DNA of 64,000 bases from Bacillota bacterium. Lineage in GTDB: Bacteria; Bacillota; Clostridia; Lachnospirales; Anaerotignaceae. The stretch lies in contig JAAVYN010000034.1 of the NCBI GenBank assembly GCA_022791155.1, forward strand, positions 1 through 64,000, given 5' to 3'. A program made the translations under genes and the position numbers. Numbering within the stretch: position 1 is the stretch's first letter; every line of letters starts with the position of its first letter. The notes beneath the pieces are model-generated. The model was not told the DNA's origin, made no database searches, and saw only the letters and a list, made by a program, of their open reading frames with translations. Positions 8,372 to 17,468 of this stretch are shown here, piece by piece.

Positions 8372-8710
8372 TTGAGCTATGCAATGACAATGGTGAGCAC
8401 CTTTTTTATGGTGGCGCTGATACTATATCTAAGCTATGTGGTGTCTAAGCGCGTTGGAAAAGGAATGGCGGCTATCCACAATTCCCAGCATATGAAAGTT
8501 ACAGACAGAATCATTGTTGGCCAGGACAAAAGCATAATTATAGTTCAGGTTGGCCAAAAGCATTATCTTGTAGGAGTTTCGGCGGCGGGAATACAGCTTT
8601 TATGCGAGGTTTCGCCTGAAGATATGGAGGTTGATTTTTCCGTGGAAAATCAAAACGGTTTTCCCGCCTTTAAAGACATTCTTACAGAAAAAATTTTGAA
8701 AAAAAAATAG
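8372..8710 (+). CDS. Flagellar export protein FliO (FliZ)
   Basis: A 112-residue protein with one N-terminal membrane segment (about 8-25, FFMVALILYLSYVV) and a cytoplasmic beta-rich domain with VTDRIIVGQDKSIIIVQVG, the pattern of FliO. FliO helps assemble the FliP core of the export gate. It lies directly before fliP. I took TTG 8372 as start; the first in-frame ATG (8384) would drop four residues and is also possible. Confidence 0.87.
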   Translation: MSYAMTMVSTFFMVALILYLSYVVSKRVGKGMAAIHNSQHMKVTDRIIVGQDKSIIIVQVGQKHYLVGVSAAGIQLLCEVSPEDMEVDFSVENQNGFPAFKDILTEKILKKK

Positions 8711-8725
8711 CCATAACGGCTTCAC

Positions 8726-8745
8726 GGCGGCGAAGTTTTGCCGCC
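8726..8745 (+). other. Small hairpin before fliP
   Basis: A perfect 6-bp GC-rich stem (GGCGGC with GCCGCC) closes an 8-base loop, 20 bases before the fliP start codon and just before its ribosome binding site. There is no T-run. It may modulate fliO/fliP translation, but the evidence is only the fold. Confidence 0.35.
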
Positions 8746-8765
8746 AACGACATGGAGTGTTGAAA

Positions 8766-9422
8766 ATGAGCGAATCAATTGTAAACATAAACGGAAGCAA
8801 TATACAAACATTGGAGCTGTTCACAATAATGACAGTTATGATGCTGCTTCCGTCGATAATGGTTATGATGACGTCGTTTACGAGGATTGTCATTGTGCTG
8901 TCTTTTTTAAGAAGCGCGCTTGGAACCCAGCAAACGCCGCCAAACACTGTTCTTATCGGAATTGCGCTGTTTTTGACGCTTTTTATTATGTCTCCAACTC
9001 TTGACGAGGTGAACAGGACAGCCTATACACCTTATAGGAATGAGGAGATCACCCAACAGGAGGCGCTTGACCGAGCCAGTGGGCCAATGAGAGAGTTTAT
9101 GCTTGAACACACAGAAATAAGCTCGCTTAACATGTATCTTGACTTTGCCGGTGAAGACATGCCCGAAAACACTGACGATTTGCCCTTGCGAATTGTCATA
9201 CCCGCTTTTATGACAAGCGAGCTTAAAAGGGCTTTTGAAATGGGTTTTCTTCTGTTCATACCATTTCTGCTGATTGACATTGTTGTGTCAAGTGCACTCA
9301 TGTCAATGGGTATGATTATGCTTCCGCCAGCGACAATTTCACTTCCGTTCAAACTTTTGCTGTTTGTGACAGTTGACGGCTGGCAGCTTGTGTTCTCAAC
9401 GCTTGTGAACAGTTTTGGATAA
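8766..9422 (+). CDS. Flagellar export gate protein FliP
   Basis: FliP forms the pentameric core of the type III export gate. The 218-residue product has four hydrophobic segments (about 15-40, 50-70, 155-180, 190-215) and the family motifs MTSFTRIVIVLSFLRSALGTQQ and LMSMGMIMLPPATISLPFK. It lacks the long cleavable signal peptide of enterobacterial FliP, as usual in Firmicutes. Start ATG 8766 with GGAG 8 bases upstream. Confidence 0.95.
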   Translation: MSESIVNINGSNIQTLELFTIMTVMMLLPSIMVMMTSFTRIVIVLSFLRSALGTQQTPPNTVLIGIALFLTLFIMSPTLDEVNRTAYTPYRNEEITQQEALDRASGPMREFMLEHTEISSLNMYLDFAGEDMPENTDDLPLRIVIPAFMTSELKRAFEMGFLLFIPFLLIDIVVSSALMSMGMIMLPPATISLPFKLLLFVTVDGWQLVFSTLVNSFG

Positions 9423-9440
9423 TCGAAGGAGGGATTTGTC

Positions 9441-9701
9441 ATGAGCAACGCTGAAGTTTTGGACATTATGCGCAGCGCGCTTTTGATGGCCGTCAGATTA
9501 TCCGGGCCAATGCTTTTGCTGAGCATGGCCGTTGGCGTGCTTATCTCTGTTTTGCAGGCCGCCACACAAATTCATGAACAAACGCTTACGTTTGTGCCAA
9601 AACTTGTCATCATAGGGCTTATACTCCTTGTCACAGGTTCGTGGATGCTCACTTCACTTCAGGAATTCACAAGGGACATATTTGCCATGATGCTGAGATG
9701 A
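9441..9701 (+). CDS. Flagellar export gate protein FliQ
   Basis: An 86-residue protein with two membrane helices (about 15-40 and 52-72) and the family segments LSGPMLLLSMAVGVLISVLQ and TQIHEQTLTFVPK. It wraps the FliP/FliR core of the export gate. Start ATG 9441 after GGAGGG; fliR begins 25 bases later. Confidence 0.95.
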   Translation: MSNAEVLDIMRSALLMAVRLSGPMLLLSMAVGVLISVLQAATQIHEQTLTFVPKLVIIGLILLVTGSWMLTSLQEFTRDIFAMMLR

Positions 9702-9726
9702 GTTTTTGGCGTGAGGGGTTTTGACA

Positions 9727-10491
9727 ATGCGCGCAATGGAAAACATATTGCTTTTCTCGCTGATGATTATGAGAACAGCCGGATTTATAGCGCTGAACCC
9801 AATTTTGGGGCGGCGGAATGTTCCGACAATTGTCAAGGGCGGCTTCATTATAATGCTGAGCTTGATTTTGATTAGCTACAGCAGTCAGGCCCCTGTAGAC
9901 GCAATAAATGCCATTGAATATTCTTTTTGGCTTTTGAAAGAGTTTGCAGTTGGTTTTGTTTTGGGAATGGTTGTCAATTTTTTTCTCAGCATAATTGTTT
10001 TTGCAGGAGAAAGCATTGACATGCAAATGGGCCTTTCAATGGCAAAAGTTTATGACGCAAGCAGCAACACTCAAATTTCGTTGAGTGCCACGTTTTATAA
10101 CATGGTTTTTATGCTGTTGTTTTTTTCTTCCGATGCCCATTTGGCGCTCATAAGGCTCTTTTTGAGAAGTGGTGAAACTTTGCCATATGGCGCTGTTGTG
10201 ATTGGCACACAAATTGCAGACGAAATGGTGACAATGTTTTGCGATTGTCTTGTGCTTGCCGTGAGGCTTGCAATGCCAATGATTGCAGCCGAAATGCTTG
10301 TGGAAGTTGGCGTTGGAATATTGATGAAAACTATACCACAGATAAATGTATTTGTTGTTAATATACAAACAAAAATAATTTTTGGCCTTGTGCTTCTGCT
10401 GTTGATATTCTCACCGACAGCTGAATTTTTGGGAGAGTGTATGAAAGAAATGCTGTTTGCATTTCAAAACATATTAACCTTCATGCGCTGA
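9727..10491 (+). CDS. Flagellar export gate protein FliR
   Basis: A 254-residue, very hydrophobic protein with about six membrane segments. Family motifs include MRTAGFIALNPILGRRNVP near the N-terminus, the conserved FAGESIDMQMGLSMA in the middle, and QTKIIFGLVLLL near the end. It completes the FliPQR core. ATG 9727 is preferred: GAGGGG lies 8 bases before it, too close to the in-frame TTG at 9721. Confidence 0.94.
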   Translation: MRAMENILLFSLMIMRTAGFIALNPILGRRNVPTIVKGGFIIMLSLILISYSSQAPVDAINAIEYSFWLLKEFAVGFVLGMVVNFFLSIIVFAGESIDMQMGLSMAKVYDASSNTQISLSATFYNMVFMLLFFSSDAHLALIRLFLRSGETLPYGAVVIGTQIADEMVTMFCDCLVLAVRLAMPMIAAEMLVEVGVGILMKTIPQINVFVVNIQTKIIFGLVLLLLIFSPTAEFLGECMKEMLFAFQNILTFMR

Positions 10492-10507
10492 AAAGGGGGG
10501 AGACAAA

Positions 10508-11575
10508 ATGGCGGACAGCTCTAAAACCGAAAAAGCCACCTCCAAAAAGCGGAGCGACGAACGAAAAAAAGGCAATATATTTTTAAGCAAAGATGCCGTT
10601 ACTCTTGTTTCACTTTTGGGCATGTTTTTTTTCCTAAAAATATTTTTCTCAAGCATGTATGAAGTTTTGAGCCTTTTCATGGCCGACAGCATACGAATGG
10701 CCATGGGAACAAGCTATGTTTCCAACATCACAATAAGAGAGATTGGTTATGACTTTTTGTCAGTTTTTGTTAGAACGGCGGTTCCTATGCTTTTGATTTC
10801 AATTATGCTTTCTGTTGTGGCCACAGTTTTTCAAACAAAGCCAATATTTGTGACAGAAAGTTTGAAACCAAATTTTGGCAAGCTCAACCCGCTGAAAGGC
10901 ATAAAAAACATGTTTTCAGTTAGAAGCGTTGTCGAAATTTTAAAAGGTGTTATAAAGATTGTAATACTCATAGCAATATTGTATAATTTTGTTGAAAGCC
11001 ATTTGAAAGACTTTCCAAGACTGCTATATAAACAGCCCCTTGAATCAAGCGTATATTTGCTTGATACAATATTTTCAATGGTCATGACAATTGGAATTGC
11101 TTTTGCGGCTGTTTCGGTGCTTGATTATTTCTATCAATGGTGGGAATATGAAAGACAGATCAAAATGTCGAAAGAAGAAGTGAAAGAGGAATATAAACAA
11201 CTGGAGGGCGATCCAAAGGTCAAAGGCAAGATAAAAGAAAACCAAAGAAAGATTGCCATGAGCAGAATGATGCAGTCGGTGCCTTCAGCCGATGTTGTTG
11301 TTAAAAACCCGACTCACTTCGCCGTTGCGCTTAGATATAACCCTGAAATTGATGCGGCGCCGGTTGTTTTGGCGAAGGGCCAGGATGAACTTGCACTCCG
11401 AATTATACGTATTGCTGAAGAAAATGAAGTTTACGTTGTTGAAAATAAGCCTCTCGCCAGAGCGCTATATGCCCAGGCGGACATAAACGAGGAAATTCCT
11501 ATGGATTTTTATGGAGCTATTGCTGAAATACTCGTTTATGTTTACAGGATTAAAAATAAAAAAATTGCTCCTTAA
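10508..11575 (+). CDS. Flagellar export switch protein FlhB
   Basis: FlhB sets export specificity together with FliK. The 355-residue product has a charged Lys/Ser-rich start, four membrane segments (about 30-50, 85-110, 140-165, 185-205) and a cytoplasmic C-domain with the self-cleaving NPTH motif at residues 267-270, followed by FAVALRYN and a VVENKPLARALY stretch. All expected features are intact. Start ATG 10508 after GGGGGGAG. A second, stand-alone C-domain paralogue lies at 38189-38524. Confidence 0.95.
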   Translation: MADSSKTEKATSKKRSDERKKGNIFLSKDAVTLVSLLGMFFFLKIFFSSMYEVLSLFMADSIRMAMGTSYVSNITIREIGYDFLSVFVRTAVPMLLISIMLSVVATVFQTKPIFVTESLKPNFGKLNPLKGIKNMFSVRSVVEILKGVIKIVILIAILYNFVESHLKDFPRLLYKQPLESSVYLLDTIFSMVMTIGIAFAAVSVLDYFYQWWEYERQIKMSKEEVKEEYKQLEGDPKVKGKIKENQRKIAMSRMMQSVPSADVVVKNPTHFAVALRYNPEIDAAPVVLAKGQDELALRIIRIAEENEVYVVENKPLARALYAQADINEEIPMDFYGAIAEILVYVYRIKNKKIAP

Positions 11576-11657
11576 AAATGTTTAGAAACACACAAAGTTG
11601 GCCGTTTAAGTTGAAAGGCCGTTTGCACGGCAGAATAATTGTTTGGAGAAATATATA

Positions 11658-13727
11658 ATGAAGCGTATTTTTGACCACACAATTTCATTATTTGTTATCG
11701 TAATTGTATTATTACTGGTAATACCACTGAATCCTTTTGTTTTGGATATATTTTTTATTATGAATATATCCCTTTCATTGATTATACTTCTTATAACAAT
11801 GAACATTAAAGAAGCATTGGAATTTTCAATATTCCCGTCTTTGCTGCTTATAACAACGCTTTTCCGCCTTGGGCTTAACATTTCAAGTACAAGGCTTATA
11901 TTGACAGAACAGGGCGCGGCGGGACAGGTTATACAGGCTTTTGGTGAATTTGTGCTTCAGGGAAATGTTGTTGTCGGCGTTATCATATTCCTTATAATCG
12001 TTCTTGTGCAGTTCATTGTCATCTCAAAGGGCGCTGAGCGTGTTGCCGAAGTTGCAGCAAGGTTCACATTAGACGCCATGCCTGGAAAACAGATGGCCAT
12101 TGACGCCGACTTGAGCAGTGGGCTCATATCAGAGGATGAAGCAAGAATTCGCCGCAGCAAAATTCAAAAAGAAGCCGATTTTTATGGCGCAATGGATGGT
12201 GCCACAAAAATTGTTAAGGGCGATGCCATAATGTCCATTATAATCACAGTGATCAACTTTGTGGCGGGCACAATCATTGGCATGGTTCAATCCACAATGA
12301 CGTTTAGCCAGGTTTTACAGGTCTATTCAATTGCCACAATTGGCGACGGCCTTGTGGGCCAGATCCCGGCGCTGCTCATATCAACATCAACCGGCATGAT
12401 TGTGACAAGAGCCGTTTCTGATGGAAGCCTCAACATTGACGTCACAAAACAGTTCCTTGCCCAGCCGCATGCCATATTGATCGGCGGCGGAATAATGGGA
12501 ATTTTGGCGCTTGTGCCTGGAATGCCGCACATACAGCTTATAATTGTTTCGGCAATGCTCATAGCACTTGGCATGACAGTCACAAGAAGCATGAAGGCGG
12601 CAGCTGAGGCTGAGGCGGCGTTTATAGCCGCAGGCGTTGAGGAGGAGGCGCAGCCTGTTTCACCAGAAGACTACTATAAAGATATAAACAGTGTGTATAC
12701 ACTTTTGAATGTGGAACCAATTGAAATGGAGTTTGGCTATAGCCTCATACCCCTTGTTGACGAGAGCAGCGGCGGCAAGCTGATAAACCGGATTGTCATA
12801 TTCCGGCGGCAGTTTGCACAGGAAATGGGGATTGTGGTGCCCTCCATACGGCTTAGAGACAGTTCGAATTTGAACACAAATCAATATGTGATTAAAATTA
12901 AGGGCGAGGAAATTGCCAAAGGCGAAATACTGACAGACTATTTTTTGGCTCTTGAACCACCAAACCCAACAGGCGACATTGACGGAATTGAGACAATTGA
13001 ACCGGCCTATGGCATACCAAGCAAATGGATAACGCCGGATCTCAAGGACATGGCCGAGATATATGGCTACACGGTTATAGATCCGCTTTCGGTTATGGTC
13101 ACTCATTTGTCAGAGGTTATAAAACAGAACGTTCATGAGTTGCTTTCGCGTTCAGAGATAATGCAGCTGATTGAAAACCTCAAAAAAACATCAGTGGAAC
13201 TTGTTGAGGAGGCATTCCCCAACATAATATCATACGGAAATTTCCAAAAAATATTGTCAAACCTTCTGAAAGAAGGCATACCAATTAAAGATTTGAATAC
13301 AATCGTTGAATGCATAATAGATTCCTCAACAGACACAAGAGACATTGACACAATGATAGGCAACATACGTGTTGCGCTGAAAAGAACAATCACAAGGCGT
13401 TTTTGCGAGAATGGCCAAATGCGTGTCATAACTCTCGATGGCGACACAGAAAAAACAATTGCCTCAAGCCTCATCAAAAGCGAGCATGGAATTTATCTTG
13501 CGCTGAACCCTGACTCAATGCAGCAATTTATAACACAGCTTTCTGAAAATATAAAAAAATTTGGAGATTTGGCTCAGCCGCCTATCATACTGACAAGTCA
13601 TGTGATAAGGCTTTATGTTTACAGGCTGATTGAACAGTTCTATCCCAATGTTTATGTTCTCTCATTCAATGAAATTGCCAACAATGTGCAAATTCAGGCC
13701 GTGGGCAACATAGTCATTGAGAAGTGA
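11658..13727 (+). CDS. Flagellar export gate protein FlhA
   Basis: FlhA forms the nonameric ring that receives export substrates. The 689-residue product has eight predicted membrane segments in the first 320 residues, with the family stretches TTLFRLGLNISSTRLIL and the FHIPEP-like region RFTLDAMPGKQMAIDADLSS. A large cytoplasmic domain occupies about 340-689. ATG 11658 follows GGAG by 9 bases; an in-frame TTG at 11643 precedes it. In most Firmicutes flhF and flhG follow; here the sigma factor gene begins only 34 bases after the stop. Confidence 0.95.
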   Translation: MKRIFDHTISLFVIVIVLLLVIPLNPFVLDIFFIMNISLSLIILLITMNIKEALEFSIFPSLLLITTLFRLGLNISSTRLILTEQGAAGQVIQAFGEFVLQGNVVVGVIIFLIIVLVQFIVISKGAERVAEVAARFTLDAMPGKQMAIDADLSSGLISEDEARIRRSKIQKEADFYGAMDGATKIVKGDAIMSIIITVINFVAGTIIGMVQSTMTFSQVLQVYSIATIGDGLVGQIPALLISTSTGMIVTRAVSDGSLNIDVTKQFLAQPHAILIGGGIMGILALVPGMPHIQLIIVSAMLIALGMTVTRSMKAAAEAEAAFIAAGVEEEAQPVSPEDYYKDINSVYTLLNVEPIEMEFGYSLIPLVDESSGGKLINRIVIFRRQFAQEMGIVVPSIRLRDSSNLNTNQYVIKIKGEEIAKGEILTDYFLALEPPNPTGDIDGIETIEPAYGIPSKWITPDLKDMAEIYGYTVIDPLSVMVTHLSEVIKQNVHELLSRSEIMQLIENLKKTSVELVEEAFPNIISYGNFQKILSNLLKEGIPIKDLNTIVECIIDSSTDTRDIDTMIGNIRVALKRTITRRFCENGQMRVITLDGDTEKTIASSLIKSEHGIYLALNPDSMQQFITQLSENIKKFGDLAQPPIILTSHVIRLYVYRLIEQFYPNVYVLSFNEIANNVQIQAVGNIVIEK

Positions 13728-13761
13728 GCAGGCATAAAAAATTTTAGTTGGTGATGTCATT

Positions 13762-14532
13762 ATGATTATTCCGGATGAATTGAATGAAAAAAGCAACGAG
13801 GAGCTCCTTTTGCTCTACAGGCAGACGGAAGATCCACAGATCAAACAGGAAATTGTGCTTAGATATGTATATCTGGTTAAAAACATAGCAACTAAATTTA
13901 AGGGTGTCTACGCGAGCTTTGCCCAAATTGACGACATAGTCAATGAGGGGATTATCGCACTTATGGCGGCCGTGGATAAATTCGATCCTGACAAAAATGT
14001 GAAGTTTGAAACGTTTGTCTCAAAAAGGCTCAAAGGGCTTATAATTGACATTGCTCGCAAACAGGATTGGATTCCGCGCAATGTGCGCCGCGATTCAAAA
14101 GAGATAAATGAGGCAATGGGTGTGCTGTTTGAAAAGTTTAACCGTCACCCAACAAGTCAGGAGATGGCTGACTATCTCAACATAAGCCTTGAGAGATATT
14201 TGAAGATATTGGGTAAGTCAAATTTATGCAATGTAATATCGCTTGACTATTACATTTGGGAACAAAGCGGCGAGCAGAACACAGACACTCTTGCCAGCCG
14301 CGAAATGCTTCCTGAAGAAACTTTGGAAGAAAAGGAGTTTCACAATGTTCTCAAAGAGGGGCTTCTTTCACTAAGAGAAAAGGAACAAATGGTTATTTCA
14401 CTTTACTATAGAAAAGAACTTACAATGAAGGAAATTGCGGCCGTTATGAAGCTTAGCGAGCCGAGAATATCGCAGATACACGCCAATGCATTGGCAAAGC
14501 TTAAAGTTTATATGGAGAAAAAATATAAATAG
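13762..14532 (+). CDS. Motility RNA polymerase sigma factor (sigma-28, FliA/SigD)
   Basis: A 256-residue sigma-70-family factor that directs RNA polymerase to late flagellar and chemotaxis promoters. Region 2 (about 20-95) contains QIDDIVNEGIIALMAAVDKFD, region 3 (about 95-165) contains NRHPTSQEMADYLNIS, and region 4 (about 195-250) has the helix-turn-helix MKEIAAVMKLSEPRISQIHA. It shows no region 1.1 and matches the FliA/WhiG class by size. Start ATG 13762 after GGTGATG. No anti-sigma flgM is seen in the window. Confidence 0.93.
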   Translation: MIIPDELNEKSNEELLLLYRQTEDPQIKQEIVLRYVYLVKNIATKFKGVYASFAQIDDIVNEGIIALMAAVDKFDPDKNVKFETFVSKRLKGLIIDIARKQDWIPRNVRRDSKEINEAMGVLFEKFNRHPTSQEMADYLNISLERYLKILGKSNLCNVISLDYYIWEQSGEQNTDTLASREMLPEETLEEKEFHNVLKEGLLSLREKEQMVISLYYRKELTMKEIAAVMKLSEPRISQIHANALAKLKVYMEKKYK

Positions 14533-14546
14533 GGAGATGATAACAG

Positions 14547-15302
14547 GTGTTCCAAGGATTTTATAACTTGACAAGCGGAATGATTACACACAACAGAAAC
14601 TTAAACGTTGTCAGCAACAATATAGGAAATGTTTTAACTCCAGGGTTCAAAAAGGACACCATGGTGTCAAGCACTTTTCAAGAGGAACTTATGTCAAGAA
14701 CGGGGAACATTGACAAAAGCTCGCCAGAGGAGTTAGACGAAATGGCAATGCTTAGAAGCGCTCTGGAATCGATAACAGATTATTCGCAAGGCGTTTTGGA
14801 GCCAACTGACAATTCTCTTGACTTTGCAATAACAACGGAAGAAGGCGGCTTTTTCAGGATTGAGGGCGTCAATGGCGAACTTTACACACGCAATGGATCA
14901 TTTGCCATTGACGAAGAAGGATATTTGGGCTTCCCGGAGGGCGGCCGCGTTTTGGGCAAAAATGGCCCAATATATCTTGGAACTGACGAAATAACATCAA
15001 ACAGTTATGGCATGATCTACCGCGCTGACGGAACATATGTGGATCAGCTTGACATTGTGAGCTTTGATGACAACACACAGCTTGAAAAAATTGGCGGAAG
15101 CCTTTTCAGAACTGATGCACAGCCAACGGCTGTGAACGGCCCTGTGGTTATGCACAAAACCCTTGAAAGATCCAATGTTGACGCGACAGTTGAGTTTACA
15201 GCCATGATTGAAAGCCAAAGAGCGCTTCAAACTTCGGCTCAGGTTTTGAAAATGTATGATCAGCTTATGGCAAAAGCCTCAACACAGCTTGGCAACATTT
15301 GA
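14547..15302 (+). CDS. Flagellar basal-body rod/hook protein (FlgF/FlgG family, FlhO-like)
   Basis: A 251-residue axial protein with both end motifs: N-terminal NVVSNNIGNVLTPGFKKD (about 20-37) and C-terminal ERSNVDATVEFTAMIESQRALQ (about 209-230). The middle is beta-rich. It builds the rod or hook base. The next gene is a second member of the same family, as in Bacillus flhO-flhP. Start codon is GTG 14547, after AGGGAGA. It overlaps neither neighbour; the next start lies 14 bases after its stop. Confidence 0.88.
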   Translation: MFQGFYNLTSGMITHNRNLNVVSNNIGNVLTPGFKKDTMVSSTFQEELMSRTGNIDKSSPEELDEMAMLRSALESITDYSQGVLEPTDNSLDFAITTEEGGFFRIEGVNGELYTRNGSFAIDEEGYLGFPEGGRVLGKNGPIYLGTDEITSNSYGMIYRADGTYVDQLDIVSFDDNTQLEKIGGSLFRTDAQPTAVNGPVVMHKTLERSNVDATVEFTAMIESQRALQTSAQVLKMYDQLMAKASTQLGNI

Positions 15303-15316
15303 CGGGAGGGATTTTG

Positions 15317-16042
15317 ATGAATTTTTCGTTCTATTCTGCTTCAGTTGGCGCGCAGACACATGAAAAAAGAATGCAGGTTTTGGCAAACAACATAGCCAAC
15401 GTGAACACAAACGGTTTCAAAGCAAAAAACGGCATATTCACTGATTTGGTGTATAAAAACATGAACGCGCCTGAAGATGAAAGAACACAGCTCACATATG
15501 GCGTTGGAGTTAAGATGCTCAAAGACGACACCGACTTTGCTCAGGGACATTTGCAGGAAACAGGAATTGAATTGGATTTTGCGTTGGTTGACAATGGATT
15601 TTTTGCGCTTCAGGAGCCGGCCACAGGCGAAATAAGTTACACACGGTGTGGCTCGTTCATCAGATCATATCAGCAGTCAAATGGCAATTTCTATCTTGCT
15701 TCGGCCAACGGGAAATGGGTTCTTGATTCACAAGGGCGGCCAATCACAATCAACAACATTCATGACGATGTCAATGTTGGGGTTTTCATTTTTGATCAGA
15801 AAAATGGAATGCTGAACATTGGCCAAAATGAATTTCAGCCTGTTGAAAAAAACACACCCTTGACATCGGTTGACGGCATTGAGTCAGGAATTGTTGTGAG
15901 AGGCGTTTTGGAGGCCTCCAATGTGGATTTTGCCAAAGAACTCTCAAGAGTTATAGAAAGCCAGAGAGCCTATCAGATGTCACTGAAAATGGTTCAAACC
16001 TCTGACGAGATCGCAAACACAATTAATAACCTTAGATCATAA
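15317..16042 (+). CDS. Flagellar basal-body rod protein (FlgG family, FlhP-like)
   Basis: The 241-residue product has the N-terminal LANNIANVNTNGFKAKNGIF motif (about 24-43) and the C-terminal LEASNVDFAKELSRVIESQR (about 199-218) typical of FlgG/FlgF. With the preceding gene it forms the rod pair. ATG 15317 follows GGGAGGGA; an in-frame start at 15299 would overlap the previous gene and adds six atypical residues. Which of the two is distal rod (FlgG) cannot be decided by eye. Confidence 0.88.
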   Translation: MNFSFYSASVGAQTHEKRMQVLANNIANVNTNGFKAKNGIFTDLVYKNMNAPEDERTQLTYGVGVKMLKDDTDFAQGHLQETGIELDFALVDNGFFALQEPATGEISYTRCGSFIRSYQQSNGNFYLASANGKWVLDSQGRPITINNIHDDVNVGVFIFDQKNGMLNIGQNEFQPVEKNTPLTSVDGIESGIVVRGVLEASNVDFAKELSRVIESQRAYQMSLKMVQTSDEIANTINNLRS

Positions 16043-16063
16043 CTATAAGGAGGGATTAGGCGT

Positions 16064-16693
16064 ATGGCAATAAAAAATTATGATGATGTGAACGGTTTCA
16101 AACTTGATGTGCTGAAAGAAATTGGAAGCATTGGAACAGGGAATGCGGCCACAGCGCTTTCATCAGTTTTGTCACAGAAAATAGAAATGTCTTTGCCAGA
16201 AGTCAAGATTATGGATTATAACAAGGCCATTAAGGAAATGGGCGGTGCAGAGAGAATTGTGAACGGCGTTCTTGTGGCTTTTTCCGGCGAGATTAACGGG
16301 CTTATGCTTTATATGCAGGACATTGATCTCATAAACGTTGTTTTGGAAAGACTTTTGAATGACAGAAAAATAAGTGATTATACAGAGCTGACAGAGCTTG
16401 ACATGTCGGCGCTTATAGAAGTTGCAAACATTATAATATCATCTTATGTGAATGCCATTTCATCATTAACAGGTATAACAATTCAGCTTTCTGTCCCAGC
16501 CATATGCACAAACATGCTGGGTGCCATTGTGGCGGTTCCAATGGCTGAATATGGATATGAAACAGACAAAATCATGTCTATCGGCGGCAATTTCAAGTGC
16601 AACGGCAAGGAGGTTTACAGCCGGCTCATGATGCTTCCGGAAATTGAATCGCTTAACTTTTTAATGAAGAAATTAGGTGTTGAAAGTGAATAA
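16064..16693 (+). CDS. CheY-P phosphatase CheC
   Basis: CheC removes phosphate from CheY-P and binds CheD. The 209-residue product has the two-fold CheC fold. The second active-site signature is intact (SALIEVAN, about residues 111-118). In the first (DVLKEIGS, residues 15-22) the final Asn is replaced by Ser, so that site is probably weak or dead. The family Gly-rich GTGNAATALSSVLSQ segment is present. cheD overlaps its last codons, implying translational coupling. Start ATG 16064 after AAGGAGGG. Confidence 0.92.
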   Translation: MAIKNYDDVNGFKLDVLKEIGSIGTGNAATALSSVLSQKIEMSLPEVKIMDYNKAIKEMGGAERIVNGVLVAFSGEINGLMLYMQDIDLINVVLERLLNDRKISDYTELTELDMSALIEVANIIISSYVNAISSLTGITIQLSVPAICTNMLGAIVAVPMAEYGYETDKIMSIGGNFKCNGKEVYSRLMMLPEIESLNFLMKKLGVESE

Positions 16694-17165
16694 ACCGTTT
16701 GTTGTTGGAATTGCAGACATGAAAATATGCCGGGCGCCGGGAACAATTGTTACATATGCTCTTGGCTCATGCATAGGCGTTTGTCTGTATGATCCTGTTA
16801 TAAAGCTTGCTGGAATGGTGCATATAATGCTTCCAAACATGTATGGAAACAGCGACACAAATGTTTTCAAATATGCTGACACGGGAATCCCGGAAACAAT
16901 AAGAAAAATGGAGGCGTTTGGCGCTGTTAGAAGCCGCATTGTGGTAAAGATTGCCGGCGGGGCAAAAATGTTTGAGATGAAAGGCGGCTCCATAGGCAAT
17001 ATTGGCGATAGAAATGCCCAAAGTGTTAAAAGCGTGCTGGCAAAAGAGAGAGTCAGGCTTTTGAAAGAGGATGTTGGCTCAAATTATGCCCGAACTATGT
17101 ATTTTGACGCTTCCAATGGCGAGGCAACCATCAAATCATATGGAAAACCAGACAAAACACTTTGA
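16686..17165 (+). CDS. Chemoreceptor glutamine deamidase CheD
   Basis: CheD deamidates glutamines on chemoreceptors and is titrated by CheC. The 159-residue product has the catalytic Cys (C29, in YALGSCIGVCLYD) and His (H46, in AGMVHIMLP), with the downstream KIAGGAKMF and DRNAQSVKSVL segments. GTG 16686 is preferred because AGGTG at 16675 lies 6 bases upstream; it overlaps cheC by 8 bases. Start codons at 16677 and 16680 are possible but sit on the ribosome binding site. Confidence 0.92.
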   Translation: MNKPFVVGIADMKICRAPGTIVTYALGSCIGVCLYDPVIKLAGMVHIMLPNMYGNSDTNVFKYADTGIPETIRKMEAFGAVRSRIVVKIAGGAKMFEMKGGSIGNIGDRNAQSVKSVLAKERVRLLKEDVGSNYARTMYFDASNGEATIKSYGKPDKTL

Positions 17166-17468
17166 CATGAAAAACATGACCGCTTGACTTTTGGGCATTG
17201 ACATTGTCTGAAATGAGCACAGCTGTTGATTGAAAAATCATGCTTCGGTGAACAAAAATGCTTCTGAAAGCGGTTTCTGTGTTCACATTTGTGAGCGAAT
17301 TAAAATGAAAATAATATAATGAAATTTTGTTATTTTTTTATAAATTTCTACCGATATGATAATTAGAGGAGTTGTTTGCGTTTGTTGAAAACGCCAGCAA
17401 AAAAATCAATATGCCTATATGCCAGAAGAAATATTTTGACGGCGGAGCCGGAGTAAGGAGGAGCTTGT
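17166..17468 (+). promoter_or_regulatory. cheD-cheV intergenic region with candidate sigma-28 promoter
   Basis: This 303-base gap holds no gene. An A/T-rich stretch is followed by ACCGATAT at 17350-17357, which matches the motility sigma -10 element GCCGATAT at seven of eight positions. The -35 element is poor (TATT at the expected place, 17331-17334). A transcript starting near 17365 would reach cheV after about 100 bases. AAGGAGGAG just before the cheV ATG is its ribosome binding site. Confidence 0.45.
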
